NCBI GenBank assembly: GCA_021775995.1
Contig: JAJFGS010000013.1
Coordinates: 620,001-684,000, forward strand
Length of the DNA stretch: 64,000 nt
Direction: 5' to 3'
Source of the DNA: Alphaproteobacteria bacterium
GTDB taxonomy: Bacteria > Pseudomonadota > Alphaproteobacteria > Micavibrionales > Micavibrionaceae
Shown here: positions 58,457 through 64,000 of the stretch, piece after piece
Layout: the number at the start of each line of letters is the position of its first letter
Numbering within the stretch: position 1 is the stretch's first letter
Program-made: the position numbers and the translations under genes
The notes under the pieces: generated by a model
Told to the model about the DNA's origin: nothing
The model's input: only the letters and a program-made list of their open reading frames with translations
Database searches by the model: none

Positions 58457-59368
58457 ATGAACCAAGAACAATTAAAAAAAGCGCAAAACGGACAAGGCTT
58501 TATCGCCGCCCTCGATCAAAGTGGTGGCTCAACACCCAAAGCCTTAAAAGCTTACGGCGTTGATGAAAGCGAATATAACGGTGACGATGAAATGTTCGCT
58601 AAGGTTCATGATATGCGCAGCCGTATCATTACAGCCCCCAGCTTTAATGGTGAAAAAATTCTTGGTGCTATTCTTTTTGAAAAAACAATGGATGCCAATA
58701 TCGAAGGCACACCAACGGCAACCTACCTTTGGGAAAAACTGAACGTTGTTCCCTTCCTGAAAATCGACAAAGGTTTAGCAGACGAAGAAAATGGCGTTCA
58801 ATTGATGAAACCCATGCCAGAACTTGATGGCCTACTAAAACGTGCTGTTACGGCTGGAATTTTTGGTACAAAAATGCGTTCTGTTATTAACGGCGCAAAC
58901 CCTGAAGGCATTAAAGCCGTTGCTGACCAACAATTTGAAGTTGGTAAGCAGATTATCGCGCATGGCCTTGTTCCCATTATTGAACCTGAAGTTTCTATTG
59001 GTAATACCGATAAAGCAGAATGTGAAAAAATACTAAAAGCTGAAACTTTAAGAAATCTTGATGCTTTATCTGATGACCAACTGGTTATGCTGAAGCTAAC
59101 ACTCCCAGAAGAAGCTGATTTTTACGCTGAGCTTATCGCCCATAAAAATGTTGTGCGTGTTGTTGCCCTTTCAGGCGGTTATGATATTAACGAGGCATGC
59201 GATCGTCTATCAAAAAACACAGATATGATCGCCAGTTTCTCTCGTGCCTTATCCAATGACCTTCGTGCTTCACAAAGCGATGAAGAATTTAATTCAACAT
59301 TAGAGCAAGCTATTGATAAAATCTATCAAGCCTCTATCAGCGGGATGAAAAACTCAAAGGCGGCGTAA
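58457..59368 (+). CDS. Class I fructose-bisphosphate aldolase
   Basis: 303 residues. Matches the bacterial class I aldolase family (FbaB-like group that starts [18 protein letters not shown]). The Schiff-base aldolase fold is suggested by [35 protein letters not shown] and the EPEVSIG segment. It uses Lys rather than zinc. Downstream of gapA, consistent with a shared glycolysis/pentose-phosphate operon. Exact metabolic direction unknown. Confidence 0.9.
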   Translation: MNQEQLKKAQNGQGFIAALDQSGGSTPKALKAYGVDESEYNGDDEMFAKVHDMRSRIITAPSFNGEKILGAILFEKTMDANIEGTPTATYLWEKLNVVPFLKIDKGLADEENGVQLMKPMPELDGLLKRAVTAGIFGTKMRSVINGANPEGIKAVADQQFEVGKQIIAHGLVPIIEPEVSIGNTDKAECEKILKAETLRNLDALSDDQLVMLKLTLPEEADFYAELIAHKNVVRVVALSGGYDINEACDRLSKNTDMIASFSRALSNDLRASQSDEEFNSTLEQAIDKIYQASISGMKNSKAA

Positions 59369-59375
59369 ATAAATT

Positions 59376-59520
59376 GTCATCCCGTTGGCATGAGCGAAGC
59401 GAATTGGCACGAACGGGATCCGGTAAAAGAAATTCAGCAAAGCTGAATACATTATAGATCCCCAAGCCTGTCCCCGCGAAGGCGGGGATTAATATCAGCT
59501 ACGCAGTTCGCGGGGACGAC
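59376..59520. repeat. Composite palindromic repeat region
   Basis: 145 bp after the aldolase. One element starts GTCATCCCGTTGGCATGAGC and contains CGAACGGGATC; a second, GTCCCCGCGAAGGCGGGG, pairs with CGCGGGGACGAC at the end. A related CATCCCGTTGG element lies at 60097-60142. Confidence 0.7.
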
Positions 59521-59534
59521 GGAAGGAAAAACCA

Positions 59535-60086
59535 ATGCTAAGACTTTTAAAATCCAAACGCGTTTTACTGATTGCCGCCCTCGTCACAATTCTGGGTTGG
59601 GCTGGGTTTCAGGTTGCCGAAAAAGACGTTGCCAACGTTGTCAATTTGGTCTTGGAAGAAACTGAAAAAGCTTCGACGGAGCAAGTTCAGGAGCAAAAGA
59701 AGCAAGAGCTACAACAACAAAGCCAAAACACCGCACCAACTACCAGCGAAAGCTTTAACGATGCCGCCCGCATTTCTCCGCAACGTCGGGAGCATATTCT
59801 CTATGGTGATGTCACAGGTGGTGGGCATAAACATGGTGTCGGCGCACCGTGCAAGTCGGAATTTCCTAAGCATTGGGATGATGACACCATCATCAAAGAA
59901 ATTGAGATGATTGCTGCCAATGACAATTTAAACTGGGAAGAACAACGTAATGGTTATTACGTAACGGAACAAAAAGTTGGTACCGTCAAAGTCCGCGTCG
60001 TCAAAGCCCGCAATGGAAATGATGTTATTACAGCGTACCCTACGAATGTAAAACGTAACCCCTGCCCCGCAGCCAATGATAATTGA
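59535..60086 (+). CDS. Membrane-anchored EndoU-type nuclease
   Basis: 183 residues. One N-terminal hydrophobic segment (about 9-26), a Gln/Glu-rich linker (about 41-70), and a C-terminal bacterial EndoU-like domain (about 82-172). The domain shows REHILYGDVTGGGHKHG (candidate His87, His98 and His100), KSEFPKHWDDDTIIKEIEMIA, and the terminal ITAYPTN. Bacterial EndoU domains are RNases, common as toxin tips of polymorphic toxins. No immunity gene is next to it. Strong site AAGGA before ATG 59535. Role unknown; could be a housekeeping periplasmic RNase. Confidence 0.72.
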   Translation: MLRLLKSKRVLLIAALVTILGWAGFQVAEKDVANVVNLVLEETEKASTEQVQEQKKQELQQQSQNTAPTTSESFNDAARISPQRREHILYGDVTGGGHKHGVGAPCKSEFPKHWDDDTIIKEIEMIAANDNLNWEEQRNGYYVTEQKVGTVKVRVVKARNGNDVITAYPTNVKRNPCPAANDN

Positions 60087-60096
60087 CGTCTCTGAC

Positions 60097-60142
60097 GTCA
60101 TCCCGTTGGTGCGAGTAAAACGAGCTTACACAAACGGGATCT
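60097..60142. repeat. Short palindromic repeat (CATCCCGTTGG family)
   Basis: Starts GTCATCCCGTTGGTGCGAGT and ends ACAAACGGGATCT. Same family as the first element of 59376-59520. Confidence 0.7.
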
Positions 60143-60156
60143 ATAAATATCATTCT

Positions 60157-60200
60157 AAAACCGCTTCCTCCGCACGACAAAACCGCTTCCCCCGCACGAC
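60157..60200. repeat. 22-bp tandem repeat
   Basis: Two copies of AAAACCGCTTCCYCCGCACG plus AC (60157-60178, 60179-60200), differing by one base, in the gap after the EndoU gene. Confidence 0.8.
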
Positions 60201-60210
60201 AACACCGTAA

Positions 60211-60271
60211 CCCCGCACTTGTTGCGGGGACTTCGTAAAAATAGAAACAGACCCCGTCATAAATACGGGGT
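60211..60271. repeat. Two small GC hairpins, one shared with 54046-54066
   Basis: CCCCGCA-CTTGT-TGCGGGG (60211-60229) and ACCCCGT-CATAAAT-ACGGGGT (60251-60271). The second matches, on the opposite strand, the element nested at 54046-54066 with one difference. Confidence 0.75.
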
Positions 60272-60349
60272 TACAACAAAATATACGATTTTTGTAATGG
60301 CCCCTTACCGAGAGCCCTTTTTTATCATCACAAAACAGTAAAAACATGC

Positions 60350-60470
60350 TATACTCTTTCCACTGTCTGCGCTTACCACGCAGCACCGCTTGATGAGAGA
60401 AATCGTCAAACGAGAGAAAAGGCTTGGCCTAAAACGTCTCTCTTACCATGAGGGGACCCCCCCTCCCTAA
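60350..60470 (+). ncRNA. Candidate structured RNA with three stem-loops
   Basis: Following TATACT (60350-60355) are stem CTGCG / CGCAG (60367-60383), stem TTGATG / CGTCAA (60390-60409, one G-U), and stem GAGAGA / TCTCTC (60412-60442) enclosing AGGC / GCCT. A short GGGG / CCCC stem follows near 60452. No -35 box is evident and no known family is recognised. The strand is uncertain; the reverse strand would fold similarly. Confidence 0.3.
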
Positions 60471-60549
60471 TTTCCAGCGAACAAAAAGAGTAACTCTATT
60501 ATCAAAATTATTTCAATGGGTTACATGCCACTATTTTGGCTAAATGGGA

Positions 60550-61569
60550 TTATTCACACCACAAAACATCTTGAATATCATTTGTTCCACAAATAAGCAT
60601 GACCAAACGATCAATCCCTAAAGCGATGCCCCCGCTTTCTGGTAAGCCATGGCGAAGTGCTTCAATAAATTCCTCATCAATCGGGTATCTCTCCCCATAG
60701 AGTTTTTCTTTATCATCCATTTCCTCAATAAAGCGCTTATATTGTTCTTCTACATCCGTTAGCTCTGAAAAGGCATTGGCGAGCTCAATACCGCAGACAT
60801 AAAGCTCAAACCGCTCTGCAAAACGTGGATCGGCCGCTTTAGGCTTAGAAAGTGAGGCCATGGCAATCGGATAATCATAAAGGAACGTTGGACGCCTCAT
60901 ACCCAAGAAAGGCTCAATTTTATCATCCATAACGCGGAAAAATAAATCATCCCAGCCATCATCATCTGCCGTATGAAGGTTCAGGTTCTTTACGGCTTGT
61001 CGCAAGGCTTCCTTATCATCCAACATGGAAAGCAAATCAATATCAGCGTATTTATCAAAGGCTTCAATAATACTCAAACGCTCCCACTCCATAAACGGGT
61101 CGCATTCATAATCTTTAAATTTCATTTTATTCGTATTGGCAGTCTCCATACAGGATCTGATTAACCCCACACAGTCATCCATAATATCTGTGTAATCTGC
61201 TTTCGTTCGATACCATTCAATCATAGTGAATTCGCATCTATGCCGTTTTGACCCTTCGGCATTTCGAAACACATGACAGATTTGATAAATCCTTTCCATT
61301 CCTCCTACCATCAGCTTTTTCATTGCAAACTCGGGGCTGGTATGAAGATAGGGTGTTGATTTCACAGCAAGGTCAACACCCTTCAATTCTGTTTTAAAAG
61401 CATGAATATGCGTGTCCATGACAGGGCAAACCTGAAGAATCGGTGTCTCCACCTCATCAAAGCCTTGGGCATCAAAATAGCCCCTTATCGCCTTAATAAT
61501 AGTGCTACGAACCGCCAAATTCGGCTTTTTTTGAGAAAATTGCGTTGGGTGCCACCAGTTTGCTTGCAT
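60550..61569 (-). CDS. epmA: EF-P lysine lysyltransferase EpmA
   Basis: 339 residues. A lysyl-tRNA-synthetase paralogue lacking the N-terminal anticodon domain; it attaches (R)-beta-lysine to EF-P. Class II motif 2 is FRNAEGSKRHRCEFTMIEWY and motif 3 GIALGIDRLVMLI. The family ending EVLWCE-like (DVLWCE) is present. EF-P itself (27024-27590) has the target Lys. EpmB is not in this window. Divergent from rpmE with a 54-bp gap. Confidence 0.93.
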   Translation of the reverse strand: MQANWWHPTQFSQKKPNLAVRSTIIKAIRGYFDAQGFDEVETPILQVCPVMDTHIHAFKTELKGVDLAVKSTPYLHTSPEFAMKKLMVGGMERIYQICHVFRNAEGSKRHRCEFTMIEWYRTKADYTDIMDDCVGLIRSCMETANTNKMKFKDYECDPFMEWERLSIIEAFDKYADIDLLSMLDDKEALRQAVKNLNLHTADDDGWDDLFFRVMDDKIEPFLGMRRPTFLYDYPIAMASLSKPKAADPRFAERFELYVCGIELANAFSELTDVEEQYKRFIEEMDDKEKLYGERYPIDEEFIEALRHGLPESGGIALGIDRLVMLICGTNDIQDVLWCE

Positions 61570-61623
61570 TTTGTATTTATTCCTTGTAAAAGATGCTCAG
61601 AATTTACTTTAGGAGTAAGAAAA

Positions 61624-61875
61624 ATGAAAGCAGATACTCACCCTGATTACCACGAAATTACAATCGTGCAAACAGATGGTACAGAATTTAAAACGCGTTC
61701 AACATACGGTAAACCCGGTGATGTTATGAAATTGGACGTTGACCCTTTGTCACACCCTGCTTGGCAAGGTGGAACAGGTCAAGTGATCGAAAAAGGTCAA
61801 TTGGATAAATTCCAAAGCCGTTATGGTTCTTTCACAGCATCTGGCTCTAAGAAAAAAGAAGAAAAAGACGCTTAA
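61624..61875 (+). CDS. rpmE: 50S ribosomal protein L31
   Basis: 83 residues. MKADTHPDYHEITIVQTDGT and KLDVDPLSHPAWQGG are the L31 signature. It lacks the zinc-binding Cys of CxxC-type L31, as in other alphaproteobacteria. TTAGGAG precedes ATG 61624 by a suitable distance, so longer upstream frames are rejected. Followed by a strong terminator. Confidence 0.96.
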   Translation: MKADTHPDYHEITIVQTDGTEFKTRSTYGKPGDVMKLDVDPLSHPAWQGGTGQVIEKGQLDKFQSRYGSFTASGSKKKEEKDA

Positions 61876-61904
61876 TTTAACGCTCTTATCATTAGGAATT
61901 ATTC

Positions 61905-61930
61905 AAGACCGCATATCCTGCGGTCTTTTT
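61905..61930. terminator. Terminator between convergent rpmE and valS
   Basis: Perfect 9-bp stem AAGACCGCA / TGCGGTCTT with a 5-nt loop and following T residues. The run of A on the other side makes it usable for both strands. It separates rpmE from valS. Confidence 0.78.
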
Positions 61931-61935
61931 TATTA

Positions 61936-64000
61936 TTAGGCCGCGTCAAGCTGTTGAAGAGCTTTTGCTAACTTATCTTTTTTATCGTTATCTTGAGCAA
62001 TAATATCTTTCTTCTCAGCAATAACCTCTTCTGGAGCATTGGCAACAAAGTTCTTATTATCAAGTTGCTGTGACATTTTATGAATATTGTCGTCCAACTT
62101 TAATATTTCTTTCTTCAAACGCTCACGCTCTTGATCTAAATCAATCAAATCAGCAATGGGTAAAATCAGCACTGTTTTATCAACTACTGTTTGTATAGCT
62201 CCCTTAGGCACCTCTTCAGTCATCGTAATACTCGATAAACGTGCCAACGTTTTTATAATCTCACCATAAGTTTCAAATCCCGCTTTAGTAAAGTCACAGG
62301 CATCTTTAACCAACAAATCAACCTGCGCCTTAGGCGGCACATTCATATCTCCTCGCACTGAACGAACTTCGCCAATAATGCGCTGCACCCAATCAATTTG
62401 CTTTGCAGCACTGTCATCCTTTAACGCACCGTCATACTCAGGCCAACTTTGCCCCATTAATAAAGCACCTTTTTCGCGTTTCGCAATAGAGGCGTAAAGC
62501 TCTTCAGTGATGTATGGCATAAATGGATTAAGCAGAGTTAAAATTTGATCAAGTACCCATCCCGTTGTACCACGAATTTCTGCTTTTAACGCTTCATCAT
62601 CACCCGCCAATAAAGGTTTAGTGAATTCTAGATACCAATCACAAAATCCACCCCAAACAAATTGATAGATTGCACTGGCGGCATCATTAAAACGGTAAGC
62701 CTCAATAGCAGTTTCAACATCTCCCTTACAATCAACAACAGAGTGAATAATCCATTTATTGACCTGATTTTTAACACTAGAAGGATCAAAATTTTCTTGT
62801 GGCAAGCAATCATTCATTTCACAAAAACGTGTGGCATTCCAAAGCTTCGTTGCAAAGTTACGGTATCCTGCAACACGATCTTCAGACAAACGCACATCAC
62901 GCCCTTGTGCTGCCATTGCCGTTAAACAAAAACGTAACGCATCGGCACCAAATTGATCAATCAGATCCAATGGGTCAATAACATTCCCTTTAGACTTAGA
63001 CATCTTCTGACCTTTAGAGTCACGAACCAGCGCATGGATATAGACATCTTTAAACGGCACTTCGCCTGTTAGATAAAGTGACATCATCATCATACGTGAC
63101 ACCCAGAATGTAATAATATCAAAACCTGTAATAAGAACATCGCCAGGAAAGTATTTATCTAACTCCAATGTTTTATCAGGCCAGCCCAATGTAGAAAATG
63201 GCCAAAGCGCAGAAGAAAACCATGTATCAAGCACATCTCTATCACGGGTGAGTTTAATGCCTGCACCTGCTTGTGCCTGCGCCTCTTCCTCATTTTCTGC
63301 TACATAAATTTTTCCATTTTCATCAAACCAAGCAGGAATCTGATGTCCCCACCAAAGCTGGCGAGAGATACACCATGGCTGTTGATTATCTATCCAACTA
63401 AAATACATATTCTCATATTGTTTAGGATAAAATGTTGTTCGCCCATCACGCACTGCCGCCGAAGCCTCTTTCGACAAAGTTGGTGTGTCAACGTACCATT
63501 GATCGGTTAAATAAGGCTCTACGACCACCCCTGAGCGGTCTCCATAAGGCACTTGATGCGTATGAACTTCTACTTTGTCGAGAAATTCTTGTTCATCTAA
63601 ATCCTTAATAATCTTCTTACGCGCCTCAAACCTATCAAGACCAACATAATCTTCTGGAGCATTTTCATTCATCTTAGCATCAGGCGTCAAAAGATTAATC
63701 AATTGAATTTCTTTGTCAGGATGGCGCTTAGCAACTTCAAAGTCATTATAATCATGCGCAGCCGTAATTTTAACGGCTCCAGAGGCAAACTCAGGATCCA
63801 CATATTCATCCGCAACGATTGGAATAATACGATTACAAATTGGAACAACCGCAAATTTACCTACTAAATCTTTATATTTTTTATCATCGGGGTGAACGGC
63901 AATAGCACCATCCGCCAAAATAGTTTCAGGACGTGTCGTTGCAATCATGATTTCACCGCTTCCATCTTCCAGCGGATATTTAACATGATAAAGTTTACCC
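61936..64000 (-). CDS. valS: Valyl-tRNA synthetase, C-terminal part (5' end outside window)
   Basis: The open frame continues past the right edge; about 688 residues are present. Visible are the editing-domain motif ATTRPETILADG, the class I KMSKSKGNVID motif, the anticodon-binding helical domain, and the C-terminal coiled coil (DQERERLKKEILKLDDNI) that contacts the tRNA elbow. The HIGH motif is upstream of the window. The most N-terminal visible residues are KLYHVKYPLEDGSGEIMI, typical of ValS. Confidence 0.96.
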   Translation of the reverse strand, partial: GKLYHVKYPLEDGSGEIMIATTRPETILADGAIAVHPDDKKYKDLVGKFAVVPICNRIIPIVADEYVDPEFASGAVKITAAHDYNDFEVAKRHPDKEIQLINLLTPDAKMNENAPEDYVGLDRFEARKKIIKDLDEQEFLDKVEVHTHQVPYGDRSGVVVEPYLTDQWYVDTPTLSKEASAAVRDGRTTFYPKQYENMYFSWIDNQQPWCISRQLWWGHQIPAWFDENGKIYVAENEEEAQAQAGAGIKLTRDRDVLDTWFSSALWPFSTLGWPDKTLELDKYFPGDVLITGFDIITFWVSRMMMMSLYLTGEVPFKDVYIHALVRDSKGQKMSKSKGNVIDPLDLIDQFGADALRFCLTAMAAQGRDVRLSEDRVAGYRNFATKLWNATRFCEMNDCLPQENFDPSSVKNQVNKWIIHSVVDCKGDVETAIEAYRFNDAASAIYQFVWGGFCDWYLEFTKPLLAGDDEALKAEIRGTTGWVLDQILTLLNPFMPYITEELYASIAKREKGALLMGQSWPEYDGALKDDSAAKQIDWVQRIIGEVRSVRGDMNVPPKAQVDLLVKDACDFTKAGFETYGEIIKTLARLSSITMTEEVPKGAIQTVVDKTVLILPIADLIDLDQERERLKKEILKLDDNIHKMSQQLDNKNFVANAPEEVIAEKKDIIAQDNDKKDKLAKALQQLDAA

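Larger units (their letters stand above)
60087..60549. other. 463-bp intergenic region with repeats and a structured segment
   Basis: Between the convergent EndoU and epmA genes. From left to right it holds a CATCCCGTTGG palindrome (60097-60142), a 22-bp tandem repeat (60157-60200), hairpins CCCCGCA / TGCGGGG (60211-60229) and ACCCCGT / ACGGGGT (60251-60271), and three consecutive stem-loops (about 60367-60442) listed separately. No convincing protein gene is seen. Confidence 0.7.

Noticed and set aside
48407-60271. CRISPR-like array of repeats
   Set aside because: The repeats are scattered singly between genes, vary in sequence and lack regular spacers or cas genes.
60150-60386. 78-codon minus-strand frame in the gap after the EndoU gene
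   Set aside because: It is largely translated repeat sequence and shows no family features.

Overview
The window is AT-rich chromosomal DNA of an alphaproteobacterium. This is supported by a CcrM-type GANTC methyltransferase, paired ATP synthase b' and b subunits in an F0-only operon, an mltB-rlpA-dacA-tmk-holB-metG-tatD run, an obgE/proB/proA/nadD/rsfS/rlmH/envC/ctpA/rppH series, a ruvCAB - ybgC-tolQRAB neighbourhood, and a zapA - 6S RNA - 5-FCL - YmdB - YebC block. Low GC, many cell-wall genes and accessory exported or anchored proteins would fit an uncultured Micavibrio-like or Rhodospirillales-related lineage, but that placement is inference. Nearly every gene is intact. Only the two edge genes (hflX at the left, valS at the right) are cut by the window.

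Layout. 1-2.1 kb: hflX tail, an inositol-phosphatase-family gene and mazG. 2.1-6.2 kb: an accessory block with a subtilisin-like protein lacking its Asp and His motifs, a membrane protein and an SLT-type transglycosylase-like protein. 6.3-14.7 kb (minus strand): tatD, a half-size EamA transporter, metG, holB, tmk, dacA, rlpA, mltB and a PH-domain protein, joining tRNA charging, DNA replication and wall maturation. 14.8-16.4 kb: tRNA-Ser(UGA), a small HEPN-like gene and a nucleotide-sugar-epimerase-like gene. 16.5-19.5 kb: rplU, rpmA, obgE, proB. 19.5-24.5 kb: pepN, rnhB, ccrM, folB. 24.5-26.5 kb (minus): an exported unknown and mutY. 26.5-36.6 kb: dciA-like, efp, suhB, an OmpA-like protein, a DsbA-like protein, smc, atpI-B-E-F'-F. 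36.6-43.9 kb: proA, nadD, a candidate small RNA, rsfS (with an apparent ATT start), rlmH, envC-like, ctpA, a polysaccharide-deacetylase-like gene and rppH. 43.9-54.0 kb (minus): tolB-A-R-Q, ybgC, a YgjV-like gene, a GIY-YIG gene, ruvB, ruvA, an unknown, ruvC, yebC, ymdB-like and 5-FCL. 54.2-55.0 kb: 6S RNA, zapA and a coiled-coil gene. 55.2-60.1 kb: tkt, gapA, class I fructose-bisphosphate aldolase and an EndoU-type nuclease. 60.5-64 kb: epmA, rpmE, valS.

Intergenic spaces are rich in short palindromic repeats of at least five families, sometimes nested. One copy lies in frame inside rnhB and adds about 28 residues to RNase HII. Other items worth attention are the rsfS start codon, a terminator-bounded small RNA in front of rsfS, five GANTC sites packed in front of the GANTC methyltransferase, the degenerate subtilase and the stand-alone EndoU nuclease. 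I found no CRISPR array, insertion sequence, prophage or complete unknown multi-gene system.
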